From Calliopum simillimum (Eukaryota > Arthropoda > Insecta > Diptera > Lauxaniidae): a DNA stretch of 64,000 nt. Below are positions 1 through 11,700 of this stretch, one piece after another. The notes under the pieces are model-generated. The model worked only from the letters and a program-made list of their open reading frames with translations, had not been told where the DNA came from and made no database searches. The translations under genes were made by a program, and so were the position numbers. Every line of letters starts with the position of its first letter. The first letter of the stretch is position 1. Location of the stretch: contig OX638370.1 in NCBI GenBank assembly GCA_951812925.1, positions 77,854,004-77,918,003 of the forward strand, read 5' to 3'.

Positions 1-104
1 TTGATACTGATACAAAAGTAACAAGTAACTAAAAAAATTTTTGATACTTGATACAAAAGTAACAAAGTATCAGTAACAAAAAGTTACAATTTTGCCCATC
101 TCTG
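1..104. mobile_element. hAT-like element end (truncated by window start)
   Basis: The segment is built from variants of GATACTTGATACAAAAGTAAC and ends in TTTTGCCCATCTCTG, whose complement CAGAGATGGGCAAAA has the form of a hAT terminal repeat. A second copy of nearly the same 90-100 bp lies at 52401-52491 and stops at the same base. The shared stop point shows that this is a real element terminus. No transposase is visible, and the other end lies outside the window. Confidence 0.5.
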
Positions 105-162
105 CCTTAGAGTGGTAGAAAATGAGATAATGATTACAATGATTACAACTATATTTATTTAT

Positions 163-1083
163 TATACCCTACACCCAGGGTATATTCACTTTGTCCTTCC
201 GTTTGTAACGCAGAGAAGGAGGCGTGATCAGCGTCACCTCCTGAGTCGATATAGCCATGTCCGTCTGTCTGGCTGGGTGGCTGGCTGGCTGGGTAACGGC
301 TGGGTGTGTGTGGAAATACACTTTTTGGCAAAACTAAGCAAGATAATTCAATGAAATTTGGTACCCCGCCTCCGTCATCAAAGTAAGCTCGGGGGATTGC
401 AAATGAGCAAAATCGGTTAACGGACACGCCTACCGCCCATACAAAAAATGTATTCAAAATGCAATTTTAGGAGTATTTTTCACGACAATGCAACCAAAAT
501 ACACATAAATACTACAAATTGTAAGCGCAAGCTCTGACAAAAAACTGTGCGCACTCAGACCAGAGGGCGTGGCAACTCCCATATAAGCAAAAGCTTCAAA
601 ACGCTATACTGAAACCGATTTTTGAGATATTCGAACCAAATTTAACTCAGACACTAAGAACTATAAATGAAAGCTCTCAACAAAAATTGGGTGAAATTGG
701 ACAAGGAGGCGTGGCACCTCCCATATAAGCAAAAGATTCAAAATGCTATACTGAAAGAGTTTTTTGAGATAATCCAACCAAATTTCACTCACCCACTAAA
801 TAATTTAAATGCAAGAACTGAACAAAAACTGGGTGAACTCGGACAAGAGGGCGTGGGCACCTCCCACATAAGCAAAAGCTTCAAAACGCTATACTGAAAG
901 CGATTTTCGAGATATTCGAACCAAATTTAACTCGGACACTAAGAACTCTAAATGAAAGCTCTCAACAAAAATTGGGTGAAATCGGACAAGGAGGCGTGGC
1001 ACCTCGCTTACAACAAAATTTTCAAAACACTGCAGTGTAGGGTATTTATTTTTTGGCCAGGCCAAAAGTTACACCCTTACTAG
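163..1083 (+). mobile_element. mini-me/DINE-1-like Helitron-related element, copy A
   Basis: The copy starts with the near palindrome TATACCCTACACCCAGGGTA. It then has the conserved core GATCAGCGTCACCTCCTGAG followed by a (GTCY)n-derived tract (CCGTCTGTCTGGCTGGGTGG). In better copies a (TA)n tract precedes the core. This core-between-microsatellites design is that of mini-me/DINE-1 elements of Diptera, which are non-autonomous relatives of Helitrons/Helentrons. Four tandem units of about 142 bp follow. The 3' end has the hairpin TTTGGCCAGGCCAAA and then CTAG just before a T, as in Helitrons. Short open frames inside it are not genes. Confidence 0.8.
566..1020 (+). repeat. ~142-bp central tandem repeats of copy A
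   Basis: The phrase GGCGTGGCACCTCCCATATA starts units near 566, 708, 849 and 993, giving a period of about 142 bp. Each unit continues through a CAAAACGCTATACTGAAAG-type segment and an ACACTAAGAACTATAAATG-type segment. The same unit occurs in every other copy of this family in the window. Confidence 0.8.
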
Positions 1084-3227
1084 TTTTTATTTTATTGTCT
1101 TTGGTAACAAAATCTTACAGACTAGCAATTAAAACATAACAATGTTACTATATGGAATAATAAGAAATAATATAATTAAATTTTAATTTAATAAAGTAAT
1201 CACAACTGATTTGAAGCTTTCCTTAGGTAATGCAACATCAAGTGAACTATTTCTGTATAAATTATTTTAAGTAATGAGGGTTCTATTTATAGATTCATTA
1301 ATGGCATAGTTGGTTCTATGAAATTTAATATTAAAATAATCTGAATTCCGCAAAGTTCTAGATGGTACATTAAAAGTTATAAACTCAAGCAAATCGGACG
1401 TCAAATGCATCGAATTTAGAGGCCGAAAAAAAAAAATGTTTTTTTCCTTAAAAATCTTTCAATATTAACTTTCAAACTGGGGCGGTCATTCAAACTTTTT
1501 TTTTTGTATGGGGGTCGATACTATCTAGTACGCAATATCCTTCATTAATTCGCAATTATGAGTTATTTCTACTCAATTTTCACATATTTCAATAAATGAT
1601 AAGTTAGTGAACTGAACTCTATCGAAAAAACTTCAGTCATTAATCCTCGAGGTTGACTCTATCTTCCAGGTAGATGTTTTTTGGAAACACTTCACAATTC
1701 TTACCTACTTAATTTATTCTCAATTCAGGGTTGATTATCCACTTAAAACATTAGGACCCATGTTGTAATGTATATTTGTTATTTAATTTAGCAACGATTT
1801 TGCAATTTGTTCGCACCAGACAAGTGCATCACCATAATTTACATAAGGTGCCCCCATTAGCAGGATATCTTTTCAGCTGTATATTTTAAGTCTCCACTAA
1901 AATTTTAATTTTCTATTTATTTATGTTTCATTGCCAGGTATCTACATAACTAAAATCTTAGTTAGTCCCAAGCTTCAAAAGCAATTAAACTCGTGCTCGT
2001 TTCCTACGGCTGTAGGTGGGTCGAACTTTTAAGTGCTAAGTGTGATATAATTGCAAGATATATATCATTCCATTAAAATTTTATTTTTATAACCTGATAC
2101 CATTTCAATTCGGAGAGATTTTCAATGAATAAACTCATACAAACTCACCATATTACATCATGCACTACTTAAGTTTTGAAATAAATAAATTTGCTTCCCA
2201 AGTACATGATTTAAGATGTGTAATTCCACATCATTCGGATATGATTTTGTCTATTAAACTGTTGTATGTTTGTATGTCAAATGACATTAATGCACTACAA
2301 TAACGAAACATATATATTTATAGAGATGCCGCTTATCTCTCGTAATTCTAAGAATTTGCGACACTTAATGTATTCTCTGGTTTTACTTGATCTTTTATAT
2401 AAAAAATCAAAAAAAAAAAAACTTTAATTTTTGCGAATATCAGCAGTTGTGACAACGCAACAACAACATCAATGACAACAAAACACCTACACAATTTCAC
2501 GCTGATGAGATGGGTTGCCATCATTCGATTACTATGGCGAATGGGTAGAGATTTAGTAGTGAGCGACAATCGGCAAGAGGACAAGATGATACGATGCGGA
2601 TAATAAAAAGCATTAAAACTTGAAATGGATTTTAAATTCGTCTGTTTTTGTAGTTGTTGTTGTTCCTTTTATTGCGACATTGGTGAATTTTTTGCAGTTT
2701 TTTATTATTAAAATAAAAATTTTTAGTTTGGTATAAATTAATGGATTAAGTCTCTGTTTAAGCGACAAAAGGAATGGTGCAAATTGTTGTTGGCTGTTAA
2801 ATTGCGCTTGCGCAGCAACACTGAATTCGATACCAGTGAAGGCGCTGAGGTATCGTAATTTTAAAGAGAGTATGTAAGCTTTCGATACATATTTTTTATA
2901 AATTTACATTACATTTCACAATTTACATTTTTTTATCGTAAATTATATAGTGCGATATTTTCGAAATTCACGATTTTAAAAATAGTTGCATTTGGGAACA
3001 TTGAAAAGCGATATAAATTTCATCTTCGTTTATGCGTTAAAGGGTGATTTTCTTTAAGGAGTGGTGTTATAATGCCTTTTTTACATTTAATTTTCTTAAA
3101 TCATTTTTCTGCCTTTTTATTCAAAAATTGATCGAAAAATTTCTTGACATTTTGATTTGCTCTTTTTTCAAATGCAACACAAGACGATCAGAAGGATCGA
3201 CGAACACACTGAAAGTTGTTGTTACTT
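1084..3227. other. AT-rich background without recognised genes
   Basis: I see no coding region and no repeat structure with clear ends. There are A and T runs (about 1424, 1498 and 2409) and CAACAACAAC-type triplets near 2458-2490. The stretch looks like ordinary intronic or intergenic fly DNA. Confidence 0.4.
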
Positions 3228-3961
3228 CCCTGCAGTTAAATTTGGATCTAGTCCCAAAAAGTGACTAGTTCAGCAACTGTTCAAAGAGGTACTAGCGTTG
3301 TTCTAGTTCCCACGTAGTGCACAGATCGTCAATTGACAGAAAAAATACAAAGTTTTCATGTTTTCCTTTGCCTTTATTTGCTCTTTTATTAACTGAGAAG
3401 TGCCGCTGATTGAGAAAATGTAGTATCATGAGAGAGTAATGTGTACGAACAGTCACGGTTTTTGGTGTTCCGTTTTTTTAATAATTTTTCGTGGAAATAC
3501 GCTATTTTAAAGTAAAAAAATTGTTTTTATATGAGTACCGATGCACTGTTTCTCATCTACATATGTTGGATTATCTGAAATTGTGTTAATTTATTGATTA
3601 TTTGAGAAAATTGTATATTTTTCATTCGCCATTTAAATTGCGCATTAGCTAATCCGTCATTGTTCGCTCATTCTTCTTCTAATATGATCTTTCAATTTTA
3701 AGATACTAATTTGCTCAATTTTAAGATACGCAAAATCGAGTCTTTAAAAATTTTCATTTGTCTCTCGACTGGTGAATAGGTAACGCAGAGGGAGACAATT
3801 GTCTCTCGACTAGCGAAAAGGTAATGCAGAGGGAGACAATTGACGATTCATAAGACATCAACATTGAAAAATCGTCAGTCCACTATAAGAAAATTCGTTA
3901 GTTTTAGTTAGTACTAGTCCAGTTTGGAAGTAGTCAAAGACTAGTTCGATTAACTGCAGGG
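3228..3961. mobile_element. TIR MITE with CCCTGCAGTTAA ends
   Basis: The left end is CCCTGCAGTTAA and the right end is its exact complement TTAACTGCAGGG, 734 bp apart. Sub-terminal CTAGT-rich sequence occurs on both sides. There is no open frame of note, so the element is non-autonomous. I could not define a target duplication, so the superfamily is unknown. Confidence 0.5.
3758..3839. repeat. two tandem 41-bp units with palindromic ends
   Basis: Two adjacent 41-bp units run TTGTCTCTCGACT ... GAGGGAGACAA. They differ at only a few positions. Each unit begins with TTGTCTC and ends with its complement GAGACAA, so each could fold on itself. Confidence 0.75.
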
Positions 3962-4640
3962 TTATTTCAACAAAAAGTAACGGAATAACTTCCATATACA
4001 TTTATTGAAAGAATTCTACCTTTAGTATGTTTATCCCATAAATTGTCCTTGCATTTGTTTTTAATATTGGTTCTAATTTCTAGGGTACTTACCTTCCAAT
4101 TTTTATTAAGATCTATAAAACCAATTTCGAGAAATTTTGAGTAACTTTTTTTAAGTGGGCGTGGCACTCATTCAACGCTTTTCATTTTTATCCATTCCAA
4201 GGTACCTATAATTTGCACTTTTCAACGAAGTACATTTACATTACCAAATTTCAGACCAATGACTTTATTATTTATTTTATTATAAAAAAGCTAATATGGT
4301 TTTTTGACACACAAAATGCTGATTCTGAATTTCAGGATTAATTGTTCTTAACATTTTATTAAAATCGTTGAAACCGCTTTCGAGATATCTTGATTTCAAT
4401 TCATAAAATGTTTTAAAGTGCGCGTATCACTGTTTTAATCCTGCCCACCTCGAGTTGCAAAATTTCATCAAAATATCTTGTGCAGTTTCCAAGACATAAC
4501 CTGATAAATGAATCAACTTGAGGAATCTTTCCTACTACCCACTGTTCTTGCCACCATATTGTTCCGCCATATTGTTTATTCAAAAACAGCACTCGGCATT
4601 CGAAAGTAGATACTTCAACAAAAAAAAAAAAAAAAAAAAA
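3962..4640. other. non-coding stretch with GGGCGTGGCAC fragments
   Basis: No gene is seen. Decayed repeat pieces carry the phrase AAGTGGGCGTGGCACTC (about 4153) and a related TAAAGTGCGCGTATCACTG (about 4414). Repeats built on the same phrase occur at 27 and 32 kb. A run of about 21 A residues near 4620 borders the next element. Confidence 0.4.
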
Positions 4641-5530
4641 TAGAAAGGGTGTTACCTTTGGCCTGGCCAAAAAATAAATACCCTACACTGTAGTATTTTG
4701 AAAATTTTGCTTATATGGAAGGTGCCACTCCCTCTTGTCCAAGTTTTTTTTGCAGAGCTTGGATTTATAGTTCTTGGTGTCTGAGTGCGATTTGGTTGGG
4801 TTATCTCAAAAAACCTTTTCAGTATAGCGTTTTAAAGCTTTTGCTTATATAGGAGGTGCCACGCCCTCTTATCCAAGTTCGTCTTGTTTTAGCTCAGAGT
4901 GTGCATTTATAGTCCCTAGTATTTGAGTGAAATTTAGTTGGATTATCTCAAAAAACTTTTTCAGTATAGCATTTTGAAACTTTTAGTTATATAGGAGGTG
5001 CCACGCCCCATTGTCCGATTTCACCCAATTTTTGTTGAGAGCTTTTATTTATAATTCTTAGTGTCTGAGTCAGATTTGGTTCGATTATATCAAAAAACGC
5101 TTTCAGTATAGCGTTTTGAAGCTTTTGTTTATATAGGAGGTGCCACGGCGTCTTGTCCAAATTTGCCCAGTATTACGATTCGTAGTATTTATGTACATTG
5201 TCGTGAAAAATACTCCAAAAATTGCATTTTAAATATATTTTTTGTATGAGCGGTAGGCGTTTCCGTTGACCGATTTTGCCCATTTTCAATCTCACGAGCT
5301 AACTTTGATGACGGAGGCAGTGTACCAAATTTCATTGAATTATCTTGCTCAGTTTTCCCAAAAAAATGTATTTCCTCACACAGCCAGCCACTCAGCCAGC
5401 CAGACAGACGGACATGGCTACTTCGACTCAAGAGGTGACGCTTATCAAGAATATATACTTTTCTATATCTGCCACGCCTCGTTCTATAAATGGAAGGACA
5501 AGGTGAATATACCCTGGGTGTAGGGTATAA
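4641..5530 (-). mobile_element. mini-me/DINE-1-like Helitron-related element, copy B
   Basis: This copy is inverted relative to copy A. It has the TTTGGCCTGGCCAAA hairpin at its 3' (left) side, and units of 134-142 bp starting near 4721, 4855, 4997 and 5139. The (GTCY)n-core block lies around 5390-5465, and the terminal TATACCCTACACCCAGGG is at the right. The 3' CTAG of other copies reads CTATT here. Open frames in it are not genes. Confidence 0.75.
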
Positions 5531-5584
5531 AAATAGACTCAATTGACATATTAAGACGCAACAGATTTTGCACAACGAGGTGGC

Positions 5585-6038
5585 ATAGCTGACATGAAAC
5601 GTTCCATATAAGTATTCTTGATCGACAGCGCCTCTTGAGAAATATATTATTACATGAGCTTGAGAGAGGTAATTCGATGAAATTTTGTGTACCGGCCTTG
5701 TCGCATAAGTTAGCTAGTGGGATAGAAAATTAGCAAAATCGGTGAACAAACACGCCAACCGCCCATACTAAAGAAAAAACTATAGAACGCAATTTTATAA
5801 ACTTATTAACGATAACATATCCAAAATGCATATAAATACTAGGGATGATAGATGCAAGCTCTGAGCCAAATCTAGGATAATTCGAACAAGGTGGCATGGT
5901 ACCTCCCATATAAGCAAAATTTTCTGAATTCTATACTAAAAGAGGTTTTTCAGATATTCAACTCGAATTTCACTAAAATACTAAGGATAGTAAATGCAAA
6001 CTCTAAATAAAATTTTCAAAGGTAACATCCTTACTAAG
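5585..6038 (+). mobile_element. decayed mini-me/DINE-1-like copy
   Basis: A diverged core (TATTCTTGATCGACAGCGCC) is followed by the family's CGCCAACCGCCCATACTA segment and two eroded tandem units containing TGGTACCTCCCATATAAGC. It ends in GGTAACATCCTTACTAAG, the eroded form of the family 3' end. It lies tail-on to copy B. Confidence 0.55.
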
Positions 6039-8170
6039 TAGTTATTATTTTCACAACCATATACATAGAAATCGAGTGATCTGGTATCGTCAATATTCTG
6101 GCCTCTGAAACTAAGCTCCGACCTGAATTAAGCGCATGTGCGTCCTCGCTGGTAAGTTGTCTACCATTTGTAAGATTTCTCAGATCTTACTTTTGCCCAA
6201 AACATCATTCTCCTAATTGAACTAATTTCTACACAGTTCAAATCTTTAATCTATAAGAAGAATAGAAAATTGAGGTTTTTTATAAAATTAACTACTTAAG
6301 TAAGTACTTTGGCCTTTTACCTGAACTAAGTAAATCAAAACCACGACTTAATTGAACTGAAAGTTGAAATATACTCAAGTCAAGACATGTAATTACGTAT
6401 TCGCGAGTATATGACCAGACATCATAAGCTATTTTGAAATACTCAGGACCTAGTTCGAAATTTTACTTCGACTTTTACACTTTCACGAGTCTAATACTCG
6501 AAATGTTTCCTTTGGAATCTGTAAACTCCCACCAAGATATCTTACTGGTTGCGATCTTCGTTCTTGGCAATGGATTTTAAACCGGACTCTATTCTTCCTG
6601 TGTTTTCTTTAAGTGATATGCCATATCAAATTTAAATTCGATACTTTTGCGATCTTTTCAGTTTAGTTCAAATATTGGATTGCCGAAATTAAGAAAGAAA
6701 TTGTAGAGGAAAAGACCCATTTAGCGGTGTTGAAGGCTGTTGCATATACATTAAGCTGCTTGTGGGGGTTCAGTTAAAAATTTTTTTCTCTTTTGTTTTG
6801 TGTCGGTTGGCTTCTGAAGCGTTCTATGGAATGACAAATCTTTGAAATGCGATGTTTTTTTTTTGTCGACTTTTAAGAATTCAGATTCCCAGACAATGAT
6901 GATCCAATAGTATTACCAGTTTGCTGCTGCTTTTTATTTTTTGTTGTATTTAAGCGCATCCGCTATCATTGTTTTTTTATTTTTTTGTTGTCGTTGTTGC
7001 TGTTGATGTTTTCGCTTAATGGATTTTATTTGTGTCTCTTGGATTCCCTTGCAAAATTGATCCCACCACCGTTGTCTGTCGTGCTGCTGTTGCTGAATTC
7101 CTTTCCATAGTTTATACGATTACGAATTCGAAAACGTAGCGCTATTCACTTTTATGTGTGTGTGAAGGTGTTAAGTGTAGAGCCCATTGTCTTGTGCTAT
7201 GACTCAATTAAATATCGTTTCTTTTTTCTGCACTAACGCTTTGTCTAACTTTAGCCGCACACTAATTCGCCCATATCTTTAACGTAGAATGATTTTGGGC
7301 ACTAAATGCGTCTTAGGGTGTATACAAAACTTTTGTTTTTTTTTTGCACTATTGAGCATGGAACGATAATAAATATATCTTTGCAATTAATGGCAATAAG
7401 TTATTTAAGAATTAAATTACAGCAAAGCCTGCGAACGGCGCTGCTGAGTCTTTTTATTTTTAAAACTCCAAAGAAGTCCGCAACCATTTAAGTAGCTTCT
7501 GGGTTAAGCTCTTCTAGAAAATAGAAACATTTTCCCAAAGAGAGTTTTCGCCTTTCCATATTTCGTAGCGAAAGGCAAAAAATCGTCAATATCAATGAAT
7601 ACCTCTTACATTTCGTATTAATTACATTTTTGATGAATTTTTCTTAAGTTTTAAACATTTCTTGCTCTAGTGACCCCTAATGAAATTGTCCGTTAAATAT
7701 TTTTGTAGAATACTTTAACCGATTAAAAGCCATGTTTTGGAAAAAGGGATCGAAAAGACCCAAGAAACAGGATATAATGTGATACTCTTTACAACCACTA
7801 TTTTTATGAGAATTAAATTTTAGCGGAACAAAATTTAGAAGAGATGGTGACTTCAAAAACAAGGAATTTAATTTTTTTATCTTTCTTAACTTTAAAGGTT
7901 AGGAGATTTGAAAAAAAAAAAAAAAATGTCGGTATAGTTCAGAATGGGCTTAAAAGAAAATAATTACCTTAAAACACATTTTAAACCATTGTCCAACACT
8001 CAATCAAATTTTGCCAATACTAAACCCACTGTTTGTCTATCTAATATTAACGAACACAACATTAAAAAAATCATACAATTTCTCAAAGAAGCCAAAATTT
8101 ATGATGAAATATAAACTAATTTCAAATTTATTCCTCCAAATTCATAATAAATTGTTATCTATATCACTAA
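6039..8170. other. AT-rich background without recognised genes
   Basis: No gene or bounded element is recognised. There are T-rich tracts (about 6857-6995), TTGTTGCTGTTG-type triplets near 6985-7005 and 7082-7095, and a run of A near 7911-7925. The region 6700-7300 looks like unique intronic sequence. Confidence 0.35.
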
Positions 8171-8662
8171 TCTATATATATAAAAATGAAATGGTGTCCG
8201 TATGTAGCTTATGAACGCGGAAACTACGGGGCCGATTTACATAATTTTTTTTTAAAATTGTTTGTTATGGTCTGTAGGGGGGTTGCACCTCCCATACGAA
8301 AAAAACACAAAAAATGCTATGTGTCTACAGTTATACAAGTTATAATTATGAAAGTTGATGAACTTATGCATAATGTACATATCTACCATTCACCATGCAA
8401 AACTTGGGGGATATTGGGTGTAGAATTGCATCCACTTTTCAAAAATACACAAAATGAGGGAAAATTGCACCCTTCATACAAAAAATATATAAAATGCTAT
8501 ACCTCTGTACCTATGGGAGCTATGACTACAAAAGTTGATACATGGATCTTTAAAAACCTTGGTGATTGGAAGAGATGGAAGAGAGGGACGATGGAGATGG
8601 ATGGGACTTCGTACGTATAGGCATCGGAAATGGGCGAACGAAGTCGCAACCAGGCCAGCTAG
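8171..8662 (+). mobile_element. non-autonomous Helitron (492 bp)
   Basis: The 5' end TCTATATATATAAAAATGAA is a classic Helitron start. The 3' end is CTAG followed by T, preceded by a possible hairpin whose stem arms are GACTTCGT (8605-8612) and ACGAAGTC (8638-8645). The element sits between an A and a T, the Helitron target. The 144-codon open frame inside lacks Rep/helicase motifs, so the element would depend on another Helitron for movement. Confidence 0.8.
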
Positions 8663-9114
8663 TAGATATATAATTTATAATTCATATTGTTAAATTCATT
8701 TTCCTTTAATTGTTGATATAGCCGAAGACCTAAGAAGCCAGTGCTATAAAACTTCTTTTGTTAGTTTAAATTTTTATAATTTTAACTATCATCCATACTA
8801 TTTATATAAAATTTCTTATATGAAAACCCTATGTAACGATTTGGTGCAAAATATACCGAACCGATTTTAATAATTTTTATTTTAAAACGTTCTGCGTGTG
8901 GTAAGATAAGATAAACCTTTTTTATTTTAGTATGAAGTTGTTGGAAAAAAAAATTCAATGCTTGCATAAAAATGATCGTTTGCAGTTTAGTCACTACAGC
9001 TTGCTGCGCCATGAGTTATGTGTTGTTGTTGTCTTTTCTGTCTCTTTCATTTATTGTTTTTTTTATTCTTGATGTGTTGTTGATGAGAGCAAAAATGAGA
9101 GTGATTTCGTCAGT

Positions 9115-10865
9115 GATGCCAACTCAATATTTTCAATATTTTTGGACTTTTGACGATGTTTTACATGTTTTTCAATATTTTTCAATTCTTTTTGACTTTT
9201 TTCGATATTTTGGATGTTTTTCGAAACACTTGGACTTTGACCGATTTCTTCGATGTACACATTTCACTATTTTTCGCAACTTTTGATTTTGTTTCGATAT
9301 ATTGGATGTTTTGTTTTTAGACTTTTACAGATTTCTTCAAAATGTTTCAATATTTTTCAAAACTTTTGGCCTTTTACCGATATATAGGATGTTTTTCGAC
9401 ATTTTTGGACTTTAACCGATATTTTGGATGCTTTTCTATAAACTTGGACTTACCGATTTCTTCGTTGTGTTACAATATTTTCCGAAACTTTTGGACTCTT
9501 TTCGATCTATTGAATATTTTTCGATATATATATTTGGACTTTCGCCGATTTCTTCAATGTTTTCCAATAATTTTGGGCTTTTAGCGATATTTTGTACGTT
9601 TTTCGAAATTTTTTTTTTTATTTCACTATTTTTCGAAACTTTTGAACTACTTTCGATATAAGTATTGGATGTTTTTCGACATATGTATTTAAACTGTTAC
9701 CGATATATAGTATGTTTTTTGATAAACTTTTACTTTATCCGATTTCTTCGATGTGTTTCAATGTTTTTCGAAACTTTTGGACCTTTTTCGATATATTGGA
9801 TCTTTTTACTTTTATTTGGACTTTTACTGATTTTTTTATATATAGTATTTATTTATTTGAATCGTTCGCATAGAAGAACTTAGTCTTTAACATTCCAGTT
9901 ATCATAAAAACAACAATCAAGTATTATTATTATTATTTCCTCGATGCTTTCCAATACTTTTGGACTTTTACCGATTTTAGGACGTTTTTCGACATTTTTG
10001 GACTTTAACCGATATTTTGGATGCTTTTCTATAAACTTGGACTTTACCGATTTCTTCGTTGTGTTACAATATTTTCCGAAACTTTTGGACTCTTTTCGAT
10101 CTATTGAATATTTTTCGATATATATATTTGGACTTTCGCCGATTTCTTCAATGTTTTCCAATAATTTTGGGCTTTTACCGAAATTTTGTACGTTTTTCGA
10201 AAATTTTTTTTTTTTATTTCACTATTTTTCGAAACTTTTGAACTACTTTCGATATAAGTATTGGATGTTTTTCGACATATGTATTTAAACTGTTACCGAT
10301 ATATAGTATGTTTTTTGATAAACTTTTACTTTATCCGATTTCTTTGATGTGTTTCAATGTTTTTCGAAACTTTTGGACCTTTTTCGATATATTGGATCTT
10401 TTTACTTTTATTTGGACTTTTACTGATTTTTTTATATATAGTATTTATTTATTTGAATCGTTCGCATAGAAGAACTTAGTCTTTAACACTCCAGTTATCA
10501 TAAAAACAACAATCAAGTATTATTATTATTATTTCCTCGATGCTTTCCAATACTTTTGGACTTTTACCGATTTTAGGACGTTTTTCGACATTTTTGGACC
10601 TTTACCGATATTTTGGATGTTTTTCGTTATATTTAAACATTTACCTATACTTTAGATGTTCTTCTATATTTTTGGACTTTTGCCGATATTTTAGATGTTT
10701 TTCGATACATTTGGGCATTTACCGATTTCTTTGGTGTATTTCGATACTTTTGGACATTTACCGATATTTTGGACGTTTTTCCATAAACTTGAACTCTTAC
10801 CGATTTCTTCAATGTATTTTTTAATATTTTGCGATACTTTTGGAATTTTACCGATAGTATAAATA
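9115..10865. repeat. 39-bp minisatellite array
   Basis: Variants of TTTTGGACTTTTACCGATAT followed by TTTGGATGTTTTTCGA repeat over 1.7 kb. Near 10590-10800 the units are 39 bp long. Because 39 is divisible by three, frames stay open on both strands for 60-114 codons and give repetitive Lys/Ile/Tyr-rich or Phe-rich peptides. These are by-products of the repeat and not genes. Confidence 0.85.
9395..10580. repeat. ~595-bp tandem duplication inside the minisatellite
   Basis: The block from about 9395 to 9988 is repeated from about 9989 to 10580 with very few differences. Both copies share non-repetitive landmarks such as AGAACTTAGTCTTTAAC (9875 and 10471) and CAAGTATTATTATTATTATT. The offset is 594-596 bp. 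The near identity points to recent unequal exchange or replication slippage. Confidence 0.85.
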
Positions 10866-10999
10866 TATCGGAGCATCTGTTTATGGCACATTGTTTTAAA
10901 AAATAAAAAAAAGTTTTCGTTATTAGCTTTTTGTGCAATCTGGCTTTTTATTAAAACCCGTGCAACGCCGGGTAAAACCGCTAGTTATAATATATAATT

Positions 11000-11700
11000 A
11001 ATAAATAAATTCATCGTATTTTCATCGTTAACGGTATAAAACGTTTGAAATTCAGCTTGGCGTTTTCGGTATGCTGTGAAGTTAACATTTGGCTGTGTGA
11101 GTTTTCTACGCTTCAAACATCCTGTCAACATTTGTGAATTTCGTTGAAATAAATTCAACTTAGCCATAATTTCCGGTTGTGTTAGCGGCTGTTTGTGGTC
11201 CATCATCTTCATCATCGGGCGAAGCCGTGCATAACAGATCCGACCGACAACATGGCCCGAGGTGGATCTGTTATGTAGGCTTCAACGTGCATATCTTACT
11301 TTATGCACGATAATTCCGTTTTAGTGCGTCCTTCTAGGGCAAAGCGATAACTCTGGTGAGGTTCATTGCATGTATTCGTCGCCGCTGTCTTCCAACATCG
11401 TCGCGAAAATCACTTCTTGGTGCGAGCGTCTTTGACGTTTACTGTCGTACGTAAGATATATCAGCGCGTATACTATATTTCCCAACAGGCTCGACTCGCG
11501 GCTGAGCATCAGTCGCGTGGGGGGAAGGCGTCTAACGCGCATGACGGGGAGGGTCATAAACGGATTTTATGGTCCCTAGAGCGCTGTTATAGCACCTGCA
11601 CCCCCCTCCCCAAGCTTTTATACGCTCCGGCCCGTGTTGAGCCAACTTCCCAGAAGGGCGCGCTAAACGGGATTTGAGTGCATAAAAAACATTTGCATTG
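11000..11700. other. GC-richer block of unknown origin
   Basis: This stretch is clearly richer in G and C than its surroundings. It has short open frames on both strands (for example 10985-11215 and 11363-11557 on the minus strand, 11366-11677 on the plus strand). I recognise none of them. It could be a decayed mobile-element coding region or part of an old exon. Confidence 0.3.
11221..11283. repeat. strong hairpin in the GC-richer block
   Basis: GAAGCCGTGCATAACAGATC at the left pairs with GATCTGTTATGTAGGCTTC at the right, with a loop of about 20 bases. The arms match except for one small bulge. I do not recognise it as a known RNA. Confidence 0.6.

Larger units (their letters stand above)
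8792..10984 (+). mobile_element. probable second Helitron carrying a minisatellite
   Basis: The 3' end is clear: CAACGCCGGGTAAAACCG, then CTAG and T. An ACCCG/CGGGT stem lies just upstream. The 5' end is inferred at TCCATACTATTTATATAAA, which resembles Helitron starts. About 1.7 kb of the interior is the 39-bp minisatellite described separately. No Rep or helicase is visible. The 3' boundary is firm and the 5' boundary is weak. Confidence 0.5.

Noticed and set aside
155..457. 100-codon frame and similar frames at 5189-5575, 40048-40299 and 41508-41801 as a conserved gene family
   Set aside because: All lie at the same place in mini-me-like copies and include the microsatellite tract. Their similarity is that of the repeat, with no protein constraint visible.
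8186..8620. 144-codon frame as a Helitron protein
   Set aside because: No Rep His motif or helicase motif is present, and it reads through the non-coding body of a 492-bp element.
9115..10865. Possible CRISPR-like array or repeat-protein gene
   Set aside because: Units are contiguous 39-bp variants without distinct spacers, in fly DNA. The open frames on both strands follow from a unit length divisible by three.
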